Shown: positions 52,753 through 62,300, numbered from the stretch's first letter. The stretch is 64,000 bases of DNA from Gallionella sp. (GCA_028687575.1 JAQTZW010000001.1:62001-126000); one strand, 5' to 3'. Translations and numbers: made by a program. Notes: generated from the letters alone by a model not told the origin.

Positions 52753-53688
52753 ATGAATAAAAAACTACTCGTTTTCGCATTTTCTGCGGTGCTAGCAATT
52801 TCAACCACTGGCTGTAGTCCTAGAGCATTCGTCCTTAACACGGTAATGGGTACGGTGGATCCCTATTTTCACGGCGACGGGATAGACGGTACGAAATTCG
52901 AGCAATTGACCGACAAGGTCTATACTTTTCAGTGGAATTGGTATCGCAATCTAATCATCAACACCGACGAAGGTCTGGTGGTAATAGATCCGATGAACGC
53001 GCAAATGACGAGCGCACTCAAGCTGGAATTGGATAAAAAATTTCCCGGCAAAAAAGTACACACGCTCATTTATTCGCATTACCACCTGGACCATACCAAG
53101 GGCGGCGCAATCCTCCGTCCGCTGAATGTCATTGCGCATGAAAAAAGTCCGACCTATTGGAACGCGGTTGAGCATGACGGCGTACTCGCGCCGACGCGCT
53201 ACATTTCAGGCGACACTGTGTTGAATATCGGCGGCGTGGAAATCCGCGCGCTGTATCTTGGTTTGTCGCATACCGATACGCTATACGCTTTTCATATTCC
53301 CTCCGAACGGCTGGTGTTCACCGCCGATCTCGGCTTGGTTAAAACCGTCGCGCCAGATGGTGTGCCTGATCGCTACGCACCGGGATATTTAGCTGCGATG
53401 AACCGAATCATCAGTTTGGATTTTGACACCTTTGTACCCTCGCATTTTGGCTATGGAGTCAAACAGGATTTGGTCAATTGGCGCGACATGATGGAGCAAG
53501 GCCGTGCGCTTGCACACGCCGCAATCAAGGACATTGGCGGCCCCGGTGTGCGTGAGAATCAAATGGGTAAATACTTTGATGCGGTGTATTACCCGATGCG
53601 TGAAAGATATGGTCAATGGCACGGTTTCAACGAAATGTTCGTGCTGAATTTAGTGCGCGACATTATTGGCGAAGCCTTGGGCGATTGA
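52753..53688 (+). CDS. Exported MBL-fold metallo-hydrolase (lipoprotein)
   Basis: A 311-residue protein. The N-terminus LLVFAFSAVLAISTTGCSPR has a lipobox with Cys at residue 21. The metallo-beta-lactamase fold is shown by IYSHYHLDHTKGGA (HxHxDH metal site, near 110-123), LGLSHTDTLYAFHIP, FTADLG and VPSHFGYG. It is therefore a periplasmic, membrane-anchored hydrolase. AAAGGA lies upstream of the ATG. Substrate unknown. Confidence 0.82.
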   Translation: MNKKLLVFAFSAVLAISTTGCSPRAFVLNTVMGTVDPYFHGDGIDGTKFEQLTDKVYTFQWNWYRNLIINTDEGLVVIDPMNAQMTSALKLELDKKFPGKKVHTLIYSHYHLDHTKGGAILRPLNVIAHEKSPTYWNAVEHDGVLAPTRYISGDTVLNIGGVEIRALYLGLSHTDTLYAFHIPSERLVFTADLGLVKTVAPDGVPDRYAPGYLAAMNRIISLDFDTFVPSHFGYGVKQDLVNWRDMMEQGRALAHAAIKDIGGPGVRENQMGKYFDAVYYPMRERYGQWHGFNEMFVLNLVRDIIGEALGD

Positions 53689-53689
53689 T

Positions 53690-53896
53690 TTGCGCATTCC
53701 TGAAAAGTATAGGCATTTACTGTTTGGCGGTTTGCTGACCATCATCTCAGGCTCCGTAGTGCTGGTAAATAGCGATTTTCCATTGCAATGGTTAAGAGCT
53801 TTTGCGACAGCATGGCCGATTGCTTTCCCGTCGGTTCTGCTGGTCGCGCCTGTGGTACGCAAAGTCGTGACGCGATTGACTGCCCCCTCCGAATAA
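53690..53896 (+). CDS. DUF2798 small membrane protein
   Basis: A 68-residue protein with two hydrophobic helices. The TTG at 53690 gives MRIPEKYRHLLFGGLLTIIS, the usual start of DUF2798 proteins; a TTG at 53666 would overlap the preceding gene. The end AFPSVLLVAPVVRKVVTRLT is also typical. Function unknown. Confidence 0.65.
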   Translation: MRIPEKYRHLLFGGLLTIISGSVVLVNSDFPLQWLRAFATAWPIAFPSVLLVAPVVRKVVTRLTAPSE

Positions 53897-53913
53897 TCAA
53901 ACGAAGGAAAATC

Positions 53914-54114
53914 ATGCCTTATGTAAATATCAAAATCACCCGTGACGGGGTTGCGACTGAACAGAAATCCGCTTTAATTCATGGTGTTACAAAGTTGCTG
54001 GTAGATTTTCTGGGTAAAAATCCTCAAACCACTGTGGTCGTGATCGACGAGATCAATACCGATAATTGGGGTATTGCTGGTGAAACCGTGACGGCTCGCC
54101 GTCTCAATAATTAA
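53914..54114 (+). CDS. 4-oxalocrotonate tautomerase family protein
   Basis: A 66-residue enzyme starting MPYVNIKITRDG, so that after removal of Met the catalytic Pro1 is exposed. VVVIDEINTDNWGIAGETV follows and matches the family end. AAGGAAA lies upstream of the ATG; a longer frame to 53788 is not credible. Tautomerase or dehalogenase-type chemistry is likely. Confidence 0.85.
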   Translation: MPYVNIKITRDGVATEQKSALIHGVTKLLVDFLGKNPQTTVVVIDEINTDNWGIAGETVTARRLNN

Positions 54115-54133
54115 ATCAACACAAGGAACTCTT

Positions 54134-54496
54134 ATGTCCAAGCAACACGCATTTATCATCTTCTCTGGTGCAAACGAAACGGGACGCGTATTCCATGCGT
54201 TGACTTACGCCAAACAAGCTCATGCACGAGGCGATGTCGCACAAATATATTTCGGCGCGGAAGGCACGTATTGGCCGGGCGCACTCACCAATTCGGCATA
54301 TCCTATGCATCCCTTATTTACCGAGGTGAAGCAAGCCAATCTGATAGCCGGAGCGTGCCAACCCTGTGCGATGGCTTTTGATAATGTGGATTCCGCTGAA
54401 CAAGCCTGTGGTCTGATACAAGGCCCGGTAGCCAGTTATGGGCAAATTGACGTGCTAGGTTTAAAAGATGCAGGCTGGCGAGTCTGGTTGTTCTAA
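54134..54496 (+). CDS. DsrE-family protein
   Basis: A 120-residue alpha/beta protein beginning MSKQHAFIIFSGANETGRVF, with AQIYFGAEGTYWPG and LIAGACQPCAMAFD, the latter holding two Cys. The layout is that of DsrE/DsrF-like proteins, some of which carry sulfur. The second Cys sits in the place often used by such proteins, but sulfur transfer here is unproven. AAGGAA precedes the ATG. Confidence 0.7.
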   Translation: MSKQHAFIIFSGANETGRVFHALTYAKQAHARGDVAQIYFGAEGTYWPGALTNSAYPMHPLFTEVKQANLIAGACQPCAMAFDNVDSAEQACGLIQGPVASYGQIDVLGLKDAGWRVWLF

Positions 54497-54542
54497 ACAC
54501 ACAAACTTCATCTAATCACAAAATCTTCAGGAAACTTAAATT

Positions 54543-55034
54543 ATGCTATCCCACTCATCCAGGAAATATGGACGCACTGCCGAAAATCGTATTCAGCACG
54601 CCCGTGAATATGGTATTGGCGGTGCGCGCGCCTTAGTCGAAACTTTTTACTACGCTTTCAATCAACGCGACATGGAGGTGTTCGCACAGGTGTGGGCGAA
54701 TCACGAACTGATACAGCTCAACAATCCGCTGGGCGGCATCTTGCGCGGCTATGAAACGATCGCCAATCTGTATCGCGGCATCCTCACAGGACCTGCCCGT
54801 GTATGGGTAGAACTGGATGATATTGTGGAATTCGAAAGCGACACTATGGTGGTATTTGCGGGACGCGAAACAGGTGAGTTTACTCGCGGCGATAAAGCCG
54901 TCTCGCTGTCGATACGCACCAGCCGTATCGTGCAGTGGATGGGCCCGGAAGCGGGTTGGAAGCAAACCCATCATCACGGTTCGATTGATAATCCGCAGCG
55001 ACTAGAGGAATACCAGATGGCCGTTCGGGGCTAA
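54543..55034 (+). CDS. SnoaL/DUF4440-like NTF2-fold protein
   Basis: A 163-residue protein. RALVETFYYAFNQRDMEVFA, ANHELIQLNNPLGGILRGYE and VVFAGRETGEFTRGD show the NTF2-like cone fold of nuclear-transport-factor or ketosteroid-isomerase type. The end GWKQTHHHGSIDNPQRLEEY is shared by one subgroup. Last gene of the run that starts at 52037; function unknown. Confidence 0.72.
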   Translation: MLSHSSRKYGRTAENRIQHAREYGIGGARALVETFYYAFNQRDMEVFAQVWANHELIQLNNPLGGILRGYETIANLYRGILTGPARVWVELDDIVEFESDTMVVFAGRETGEFTRGDKAVSLSIRTSRIVQWMGPEAGWKQTHHHGSIDNPQRLEEYQMAVRG

Positions 55035-55242
55035 AGAGCCATCAGCGGTCACTCAAAGCTTGGAACTGGCTGCCCGAAACCTGTTGTTCGTGGAAGGTAG
55101 TAAGAATCCAGCGGCACATCCCATTCCGATACGTAAAAGTTAATATGTTATGTGGAAGTGCGTTAATGCTGGATAATCAGGAAATACTGCTTTGGGCGCA
55201 GGAAACATGTCAATATTGCTTCTACAGTAATATTGCCTATGA

Positions 55243-56436
55243 ATGACTATCTCAATGAACAGTCTATTTGACCGTATCCATATTCGCACCGGTACTGCTA
55301 GTCTGAAATATGACGCGCGCCGTGAGGTGTTCGGCCGCGCAGATGTCATCCCGCTGTGGGTGGCCGATATGGATTTCGCGGTTCCTGACGCAGTTCAGCG
55401 CGCGCTCACGGAACGCGCCGCACATCCAGTGTTCGGCTACACCATCCATCCAGAATCGCTGTACGAATCTCTGCTGCACTGGCTGGCTACGCGCCATGGC
55501 TGGCACATCGGACGCGAGTCCGTTATGTTCTGCCCCGGTGTTGTGCCTTCGCTGCATGCCTGCATCATGGCGTTTACGGAACCCGACGAAGCGGTGATCG
55601 CGCAACCGCCGGTGTATGCGCCGTTCTTGTCAGCGCCGGAAATCTGCGGGCGCAAGTTGTTGCTCAATCCGCTCAAACTGACAGAAGGAAGATACACGTT
55701 CGATTTGGACGATCTCGAACGTTGCGCGGCTGAAGACGGGCGTTTGCTGATCCTGTGCTCTCCGCATAATCCGGTCGGGCGTGTGTGGCAGAAAGATGAA
55801 TTGCAGGCGCTGCTGGCGGTATGTGAAAAATACGCCATCACGGTGATCTCGGACGAGATCCATGCCGACCTGATTTATCCCGGCATCAAGCATGTGCCGC
55901 TCGCCACCCTGAGCGACAAGGTTAATATCGTCACCGCCATCGCGCCGAGCAAGACATTCAACATCCCTGGCCTTGGAATGTCCGCACTGGTGGTGCCGGA
56001 TAAAGCTGACCGCGCCGCCATCAACAAGGCGTTCGGCACGCTGCATGTCAGTGCCAGCAACCCGTTCAGTATCGTAGCGTTCGAGGCGGCCTATCGCGAA
56101 GGCGCAGCCTGGCTGGATGCGCTGCTTGAGTATCTGGCCGGTACGCGCGATTTGGTGCGCGGATTTTTGCGGCAGTATCTGCCTCAAATCAAAATGATCG
56201 AGCCGGAAGGCACCTATCTGTTATGGCTGGATTGTCGCGCGATGGGGCTGAGCGATAAGCAGCTCAAGAATTTCTTCGTGCAGGAAGCGGGTGTGGGCCT
56301 GAGTCCGGGGGCGATGTTCGGTGTGCAGGGCTGCGGCTTCATGCGCATGAACATCGGTGCACCGCGCAGTGTCATAAGACAGGCACTGGAGAACATCGCG
56401 CACGCCGCTGCGGTATACAATCAATGCTTGCCGTAA
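55243..56436 (+). CDS. PatB/MalY-like C-S lyase (PLP aminotransferase fold)
   Basis: A 397-residue fold-type I PLP enzyme. PLWVADMDFAVPDAVQRALT, CSPHNPVGRVWQ, VISDEIHADLIYPG and the lysine block APSKTFNIPGLG (internal aldimine, near residue 235) identify the MalY/PatB cystathionine beta-lyase group. It cleaves C-S bonds of sulfur amino acids to pyruvate, ammonia and a thiol. Starts at 55243 and 55255 are both possible. Its 3' end overlaps the convergent transporter gene by 16 bases. Confidence 0.88.
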   Translation: MTISMNSLFDRIHIRTGTASLKYDARREVFGRADVIPLWVADMDFAVPDAVQRALTERAAHPVFGYTIHPESLYESLLHWLATRHGWHIGRESVMFCPGVVPSLHACIMAFTEPDEAVIAQPPVYAPFLSAPEICGRKLLLNPLKLTEGRYTFDLDDLERCAAEDGRLLILCSPHNPVGRVWQKDELQALLAVCEKYAITVISDEIHADLIYPGIKHVPLATLSDKVNIVTAIAPSKTFNIPGLGMSALVVPDKADRAAINKAFGTLHVSASNPFSIVAFEAAYREGAAWLDALLEYLAGTRDLVRGFLRQYLPQIKMIEPEGTYLLWLDCRAMGLSDKQLKNFFVQEAGVGLSPGAMFGVQGCGFMRMNIGAPRSVIRQALENIAHAAAVYNQCLP

Positions 56437-57260
56437 CGTAACACCAGCCCGATCCCCCCGAGTATCAACACTGAAGCGACCAGCAGATCGCGCGTGAGCG
56501 CTTCGTCCAGCAAAATAATGCCGCCGATGGCGGCGATCACCGGCGCGGAGAGTTGCACCGTCGAGGCCGTCATGACGCGTATGTGTTGCAGCACGCGATA
56601 CCACAGTACATAACCCAGAGCAGATGTCACTGCGCCGGAGAGTACGGCATACTCCACGCCTCGTGCATCAAGCGTCAGCCAGGGTAGCGCAAGCAGGGAA
56701 AGCGCGATGGTCAGCGGTGCGGCACGCAGAAAATTGCCGGTGGTGGCCGCCGCTGGATTCGGCTGGCCGTGCCCGAACATCGAATACACGCCCCAGGCGA
56801 TGCCGCTTGCGAGCATCATAAATGAATCCAGCACTGACTGCGCTTCCACGCCGGGCGACACCAGTATCACCAAGCCGATCATTGCTGCTACGAAGCCCGC
56901 TGTTTGCACTGCATTCATACGTTCACCCGCGATGAAGCCGGCGATGAGCATGGTCGCCTGCACCGCGCCGAACAACATCAGCGCACCCGCGCCGGTGTCG
57001 ATGCTGCGGTAGGCGAACGACAGCGCGACGGCGTAGGTGAACAAAGCCAGTGCGCTGTGCCAATTGCCATGTGCGAGCGGCGCTTGTCGTTGCCAGCGCA
57101 TCAGCAGCCATAATATGAGTGCGCCGGAAAGCAATCGCACGCTGGTGAAACTGGCGGCGTCGATGTCGGTTTCCTTGAGCGCGATGCGACAAAACAGCGA
57201 GTTGCCGGCGAAGGAGACCATGGTCAGCGTGGTGTAGGCGGCGAGGCGGACGGGGTTCAC
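56421..57260 (-). CDS. EamA/DMT-family transporter
   Basis: A 279-residue inner-membrane protein of ten helices in two repeated EamA halves (MVSFAGNSLFCRIALKETDI in the first, SGAVTSALGYVLWYRVLQHI in the second). The family exports metabolites and amino acids. It lies five bases downstream of egtD in the same direction, so it may be cotranscribed with the ergothioneine genes, although a link to ergothioneine transport is only an inference. Confidence 0.83.
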   Translation of the reverse strand: MNPVRLAAYTTLTMVSFAGNSLFCRIALKETDIDAASFTSVRLLSGALILWLLMRWQRQAPLAHGNWHSALALFTYAVALSFAYRSIDTGAGALMLFGAVQATMLIAGFIAGERMNAVQTAGFVAAMIGLVILVSPGVEAQSVLDSFMMLASGIAWGVYSMFGHGQPNPAAATTGNFLRAAPLTIALSLLALPWLTLDARGVEYAVLSGAVTSALGYVLWYRVLQHIRVMTASTVQLSAPVIAAIGGIILLDEALTRDLLVASVLILGGIGLVLRYGKH

Positions 57261-57265
57261 AAAGT

Positions 57266-58258
57266 TCAGCGCGCCAGCTTCAAGGGTTCGATGGCAGACA
57301 GGCTGAGGTAATGCACGTTGAACAATGCTTGTTCGTCATGCCATGTCGATTTCAGGTGCCAGCCCGCTATGCGCGCCAGCTTTTTGAATTCTTCGGCACT
57401 GTATTTATACGAATTCTCGGTGTGTATGGTCTCGCCTGCGTCGAACCTGAAAGCTTCTTTGTTCAGCCGTATCTCTTGCCGGCATTGACTGACAAGATGC
57501 ATTTCGATGCGCCCATGCGTCTCGTTGTAAAACGCATGGTGAGCAAACTGCTCCGCATCGAGTTGCGCGCCCAGTTCACGCTGCATGCGCCTCAGCAGGT
57601 TGAGGTTGAAGGCGGCGGTATGGCCGGCCGCATCGTTGTAAGCCGCGTTCAGTGTTTCGGTCGATTTTTTGGCATCCACGCCGATTAGCAGTCCACCGTT
57701 GGGGCCGACCAAGTCGGCGATGGTTTTTAATAACTGCACAGCTTCTTCCGGTGTGCAGTTGCCGATGGTGGAACCTGGGAAGAACACCACTTGTCGCCGC
57801 CCCGCATGATGTTTGATTGCATGTGCGGGAAGTTGGTGATAGTCAGAGCACAGCGGATGCATCTTCAACGCCGGGAACAGCGTTTGCAGGCGCTGCGTGC
57901 TTTGTAGCAGATGCGGTTCGCAGATATCGATAGGTAGATACACGGCATCGTCGGCCAGATGCCGCAGCAACAGGGGCGTCTTGGTTGCGCTGCCGCTGCC
58001 CAGCTCAATCAGCGTGCTGGAGGCGCCTATCATCTCGGCCATCTCCGCACCGTGACGTTCGAGGATTTCTGTCTCGGTGCGCGTCGGGTAATACTCCGGC
58101 GTGGTGCAGATCAGGTCGAACAGGTGTGAGCCATGCGCGTCGTAAAAATATTTCGGCGGGATGGACTTGGGTTGCTGGCGCAGCCCCGCACACACGCTGG
58201 CAAGGAAGTCATCTTCTTCTTCGGGCAGAGGTGCAGGGATAGGGGATTCGTTTTTCAT
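57266..58258 (-). CDS. egtD: EgtD, L-histidine N-alpha-methyltransferase
   Basis: A 330-residue SAM-dependent enzyme that trimethylates histidine to hercynine, the first step of ergothioneine synthesis. IPPKYFYDAHGSHLFD (33-48), the SAM loop ELGSGSATKT (85-94), YLPIDICEPHLL and FFPGSTIGNCTPEEA are the family marks. The ATG overlaps the egtB stop by four bases, so the two are coupled. Confidence 0.93.
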   Translation of the reverse strand: MKNESPIPAPLPEEEDDFLASVCAGLRQQPKSIPPKYFYDAHGSHLFDLICTTPEYYPTRTETEILERHGAEMAEMIGASSTLIELGSGSATKTPLLLRHLADDAVYLPIDICEPHLLQSTQRLQTLFPALKMHPLCSDYHQLPAHAIKHHAGRRQVVFFPGSTIGNCTPEEAVQLLKTIADLVGPNGGLLIGVDAKKSTETLNAAYNDAAGHTAAFNLNLLRRMQRELGAQLDAEQFAHHAFYNETHGRIEMHLVSQCRQEIRLNKEAFRFDAGETIHTENSYKYSAEEFKKLARIAGWHLKSTWHDEQALFNVHYLSLSAIEPLKLAR

Positions 58259-59505
58259 AGTATGTCCTCAGCCAGACGCAGGCCGGAGAACATCCAGCGG
58301 TCTGCAGCCCGGAAAAAATTGCGGTAACTGGCGCGCATATGTTCCTGTGCGGTAATGCAGCTTCCGCCGCGCAGCACCATCTGCGCGCTCATGAACTTGC
58401 CGTTGTATTCACCCAGCGTACCGGGCAGCGGTTTGAAGCCGGGGTAAGGCAGGTAGGCGCTCTGCGTCCATTCCCACAGGTCGCCGTACATCTGGGTCAA
58501 ACCTGTTTGTTGCGCAGGCTGTGGCACATACAAGCCGCTATCGAGGAAGTTGCCGGAGATGGCTTGCCTACCAGCGGCATGCTCCCATTCCGCTTCGGTC
58601 GGCAGACGTTTGCCCGCCCAGCGCGCATAAGCGTCCGCTTCGTAATGACTCAGGTGTGATACAGGCTCGTCCGGGTGCAGCGTATGCGCGCCGGTCAAGT
58701 CGAAATGCATCCAGTCGCGCCCCTGTTTGAACCAGTACAACGGCGCTTGCCAGCGCTGCTCATTGAGCGTGCGCCAGGCATCTGACAACCACAGATCGAC
58801 GCGGTCGTAACCGCCGTCGTCGATGAAGGCCAGATACTCTGCATTGCATACCAGTCGCGTGCCCAGTTTGAAATCCTGCAATAGCGTGCGATGGCGGGGA
58901 CGTTCGTTGTCATAAGCGAAGGAGTCGCCATCGTGACCAATCTCGACGATGCCGCCAGTGAATTCCTGCCAAGCCATTTTAGGTGTGGGGTCGTTCAAAG
59001 CAGGGAGCGCTACCTTGTGGTACACGGGGTGCAGCGGATTGATGGAGAAGTTATAGCGCGTATCCATCAGCAACAACTCTTGATGCTGTATCTCGTGCTC
59101 GATTCCCAGTTGCACCCGCTGGCGGATATCGGCGGCGTGTTGTTCCGGCGGGTGAGCCAGCAATTCCAGCAGTGCGGTATCGACATGGCGGCGATAGCTG
59201 TACACCTCTGCCACCGTCGGGCGTGACAGCATGCCTCGTTGCGGGCGCGGGAAGAAGGTGCCGGCCGTCTCGTAATAGGAGTTGAACAGGTGCGCGTATT
59301 TCTCGCACAGCATTCGGTACTGTTTCGCATAGGGCACGAGGATGAACATCTCGAAGAACCAGGTAACGTGTGCCAGATGCCATTTGGACGGACTCACATT
59401 CTCCATGGCCTGAATGCAGTAATCCTCGGTCTCCAGCGGCGCGCACAATGCTTCCGAACGCGCGCGCACTGTTTGGTAACGTTTAATCAATTCAGCATCA
59501 TTCAT
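58255..59505 (-). CDS. egtB: EgtB, hercynine oxygenase (ergothioneine sulfoxide synthase)
   Basis: A 416-residue non-heme iron enzyme. The N-terminal DinB-like domain supplies iron-binding His residues in SKWHLAHVTWFFEM and EIQHQELLLM. The C-terminal FGE-sulfatase domain has GKRLPTEAEWEHAA, YGDLWEWTQS and MVLRGGSCITAQEHMRASYR. It joins hercynine to cysteine or gamma-glutamylcysteine with oxygen. ATG 59505 was chosen; upstream in-frame codons have no family-like sequence. No egtA, egtC or egtE is seen, so the window carries only the minimal pair. Confidence 0.92.
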   Translation of the reverse strand: MNDAELIKRYQTVRARSEALCAPLETEDYCIQAMENVSPSKWHLAHVTWFFEMFILVPYAKQYRMLCEKYAHLFNSYYETAGTFFPRPQRGMLSRPTVAEVYSYRRHVDTALLELLAHPPEQHAADIRQRVQLGIEHEIQHQELLLMDTRYNFSINPLHPVYHKVALPALNDPTPKMAWQEFTGGIVEIGHDGDSFAYDNERPRHRTLLQDFKLGTRLVCNAEYLAFIDDGGYDRVDLWLSDAWRTLNEQRWQAPLYWFKQGRDWMHFDLTGAHTLHPDEPVSHLSHYEADAYARWAGKRLPTEAEWEHAAGRQAISGNFLDSGLYVPQPAQQTGLTQMYGDLWEWTQSAYLPYPGFKPLPGTLGEYNGKFMSAQMVLRGGSCITAQEHMRASYRNFFRAADRWMFSGLRLAEDIL

Positions 59506-59512
59506 CGTCTTA

Positions 59513-59803
59513 TCAGTCCTCAACTTTGACGCCGTGCCAGAAGGCGACGTGATTTTTGATACGTTCCGCCATTTTTGAAGGCTCAGGGTAATACCATGCG
59601 GCATTTTCATTTACATGTCCATCAACTATCACGTCGTAATAGCTGGCAACCCCTTTCCAAAAGCAACTGGTATGCGTATCGCTCGGCCTTATAAATTCCT
59701 GCTTCACTGCGGAGAGAGGGAAGTAGATATTTCCTTCCACTCGGTGGATGTCGCTAGACGGTGCTTCGGCGATGACTTGATTGTTCCATATGGCTTTAGG
59801 CAT
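59513..59803 (-). CDS. DUF427 protein
   Basis: A 96-residue protein starting MPKAIWNNQVIAEAPSSDIH, with NIYFPLSAVK, TSCFWKGVASYYDV and the closing NAAWYYPEPSKMAERIKNHV. These are the standard marks of DUF427, a small beta-tent domain of unknown function. It ends eight bases before egtB in the same direction, likely in one operon. Confidence 0.85.
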   Translation of the reverse strand: MPKAIWNNQVIAEAPSSDIHRVEGNIYFPLSAVKQEFIRPSDTHTSCFWKGVASYYDVIVDGHVNENAAWYYPEPSKMAERIKNHVAFWHGVKVED

Positions 59804-59898
59804 GATGCTCTCCTTGCATGACTGGTACGAATTGTTACTACAGTTGTCTTCCATCCATTCGTCGCTGGATACCCGTCAAACCTTACAACAATTCAAAA

Positions 59899-60765
59899 TC
59901 AAACTGCTGCCACCACGCCGTGCTTGCGTAATATATCGAGATAAACATCAGGCTCCGGGCGGACACGGTAGTTGTCAGTCTCGTGCGTCCATATGATTTT
60001 GCCGTCCCTGCCGGTGATGATGACCGTCGGCATCACGGTGTCGTTGTTATAGCCCAGCATCTGCATGCCCATCGGCAGTCCGTTCGTATGTACGATGCCG
60101 AGCGCGCGTGCAGCCGCATTGTCTTCATCGGTGAGGAAGTCGAATTTCGCATCATAGGTTTTTGATATGCCCACCGTGTTGAGGTGTGGTTGCGGAGCGA
60201 TCATGGCGACTCGCACGCCGAGCGAGTCGATCTCCTTGTAGCGCGTAATGAGTTCCTTGATTTGCGCATTGCAAAAAGGGCACCAATTGCCGCGATAGAA
60301 GATCAGAATCGCGGGCTTGTCGGTCAATTGAGACGAACTGACGATGTTGTCGTTGACGTCGCGCACGTTGAAGTAGGGCAGCTTGGCGCCCACCACTAGC
60401 TTGATACTGGGCTGGCGATCGCCGTAAGTAGAAAACCAGTACGAATACAGCAGGAATGTGACCCAGCCGACGGCCGCCAGCAGTGCCGCAAGTCCCGCAG
60501 CACCGGTAGTGGACCAGCCGAATCCGGCCAGCGCGGTGCCCGCCAGTCCCAGCAGATTGATCAATGGGAAGTGCGCACTGGTTCGTGCCAGGTTCCTCAG
60601 CATCATGGCGCGCGAGATAACTGTCAGGATAGGTGCAACGGTCAGCATCACACCACCCCATACCATCAAGTCACCACCTAGATAGAGCGACCATCCTGCG
60701 TACCCTGCAATGCCCATGATCGCCATCATGTAGGTGCTGATAAAAATTGATTTAAGCATGTTCAT
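59899..60765 (-). CDS. Membrane-anchored peroxiredoxin (AhpC/TSA-like)
   Basis: A 288-residue protein. The first 120 residues hold four hydrophobic helices; the rest is a thioredoxin-like AhpC/TSA domain with ILIFYRGNWCPFCNAQIKEL, in which the first Cys of CPFC would be peroxidatic, and MPTVIITGRDGKIIWTHETD. ATG 60765 has GAGG nearby; a much longer upstream start is not credible. It would reduce peroxides at the membrane, on whichever side the domain faces. Confidence 0.78.
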   Translation of the reverse strand: MNMLKSIFISTYMMAIMGIAGYAGWSLYLGGDLMVWGGVMLTVAPILTVISRAMMLRNLARTSAHFPLINLLGLAGTALAGFGWSTTGAAGLAALLAAVGWVTFLLYSYWFSTYGDRQPSIKLVVGAKLPYFNVRDVNDNIVSSSQLTDKPAILIFYRGNWCPFCNAQIKELITRYKEIDSLGVRVAMIAPQPHLNTVGISKTYDAKFDFLTDEDNAAARALGIVHTNGLPMGMQMLGYNNDTVMPTVIITGRDGKIIWTHETDNYRVRPEPDVYLDILRKHGVVAAV

Positions 60766-60812
60766 TGTCGAGCCTCTTTCACTTGATAAACTGTCGTTTT
60801 GAAATACCCGTG

Positions 60813-61655
60813 TTACCGAGCGGCTTTTGCATACAGCAATTCGTCCCGGCGGTTTTTCTTGAATGCATTTGCAATTAACCAACCAAATAATTTCACAGGC
60901 CAACTGCGTGGAATGAGCCTGTTTTCCCACGCGTAAAACTTGTTGACGAAACCGGGTATCACGGTAGCTTTGTTGCCAAGCGCACGCAGTGCTACCTGCA
61001 CAACTTGCTTGGGAGATGAGGTTGTGATGGGCATTTTTTTCAGATCAATCGGCATTTGCGCCGGCATTGGGGTATCGGTGAGGCCGGGTGAAAGCACCAG
61101 CACATCGACGCCGTGCGGCTTCATTTCGACATTCAGTGCCTCACCGAGAGTCAGGATGTAGGCTTTTGATGCGGCATAATTGGCAACGATTGGAACGCCC
61201 TGATAACCAAATACGCTGGAGACAAAAATTAGCGCGCCGCGTCGACGACTTACCATCGCCTCTCCAAATAGCCTCGACATACGCATTGGAACATCAATAT
61301 TGAGGCGTTCCAGTTGAATATGACGTTCCAGGCTGATTTTGGTGAAATGCCCAGATGCTTCCATGCCTGCACTCATGACCACTAGATCTATCTCATTGCC
61401 AGCCAGCTCTTGGAAAAGTTCTTCGACAGAATTTTCTTCCGTCAGATCGCAACTGACGGTTTTCACTTCTACGGCGAATTCGCGTTTAATTTCGAAGGCA
61501 AGTTTTGTTAATGCATCGCCACGCCGTGCTACTAACACCAGATTCATATCTCGTGATGCGAGTTGTCGTGCGAATTCCATTCCGATGCCTGAACTGGCGC
61601 CCGTAACGAGCGCCCAATTTCCATAGTGTTTGAATCTGCTTGAAGGATTTATCAT
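60813..61655 (-). CDS. Short-chain dehydrogenase/reductase
   Basis: A 280-residue SDR. The cofactor loop is TGASSGIG (near residue 18), NAG is replaced by MSAGMEA, and the active site is SSVFGYQG with YAASK. The C-terminal end is long and basic. GGAAAG six bases upstream supports ATG 61655, 13 bases after the preceding gene. It belongs to the large lipid- or steroid-type SDR group; substrate unknown. Confidence 0.87.
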   Translation of the reverse strand: MINPSSRFKHYGNWALVTGASSGIGMEFARQLASRDMNLVLVARRGDALTKLAFEIKREFAVEVKTVSCDLTEENSVEELFQELAGNEIDLVVMSAGMEASGHFTKISLERHIQLERLNIDVPMRMSRLFGEAMVSRRRGALIFVSSVFGYQGVPIVANYAASKAYILTLGEALNVEMKPHGVDVLVLSPGLTDTPMPAQMPIDLKKMPITTSSPKQVVQVALRALGNKATVIPGFVNKFYAWENRLIPRSWPVKLFGWLIANAFKKNRRDELLYAKAAR

Positions 61656-61668
61656 TCCCCACTTTCCT

Positions 61669-62229
61669 TTAGGCATGATTCGCAAAAGCCGTATCTATGT
61701 CTGTGTTAAATAGATGGTTCGTGTAATTACTGATGGTTTTCACTGCAATCGCCAGCACTATTTCAAGTATCTGTTCCTGTTTGTACCCGGCTTGAAGAAA
61801 TGCATTTACTTCGGAGTCGACGGGGCGCCCGTGTGAAAGCAGGACCGCGCGGACAAATACAGACAGCGCTGCAAGCTTTTCATCTTCGATAACTTCACCA
61901 TTTCGAATCGCATGAACTGCCTGCAATGGGACGCCGGACATCTTGTCTGCAAGCATTGAGTGTGCGGCAATGCAATACCTGCAGTCATTTTCTTTACTGA
62001 TGGTCAGGAATACGACTTCTTGCTCTGCGGATGTAAATCCAGACTGCTCTCTGAATATGTTGTAGCCGGATAGGTACGTGGCAAAAGCGCTAGGTGAATT
62101 GGCCAGATTCATGTACATATTCGGGACAAATCCAAATTTGGACTGAGTAATCTCAAATGCTGTTTTTACGCTTCCGGTTGCATTTTCCATGGCGATTGGT
62201 TCCAAGCTAATGTTCGCTTTGTAGTTCAT
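61669..62229 (-). CDS. Carboxymuconolactone decarboxylase/AhpD-like protein
   Basis: A 186-residue helical protein. The redox motif NDCRYCIAAHSMLA (C-x-x-C-x-x-x-H, near residues 82-95) is that of the AhpD branch, which supports peroxidase activity. IVLAIAVKTISNYTNHLFNT near the end is typical. It forms an operon with the SDR gene. A paralogue lies at 62702-63289. Confidence 0.85.
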   Translation of the reverse strand: MNYKANISLEPIAMENATGSVKTAFEITQSKFGFVPNMYMNLANSPSAFATYLSGYNIFREQSGFTSAEQEVVFLTISKENDCRYCIAAHSMLADKMSGVPLQAVHAIRNGEVIEDEKLAALSVFVRAVLLSHGRPVDSEVNAFLQAGYKQEQILEIVLAIAVKTISNYTNHLFNTDIDTAFANHA

Positions 62230-62300
62230 TTATTTCTCCATCAAGATTGAGTTGGCGTAATGCCGAGTGATATTTTTCAGTTGTTAGCTTATGGGGCCGA

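Noticed and set aside
55630..56187. 185-residue minus-strand frame
   Set aside because: Antisense of the PatB-like gene and not protein-like.
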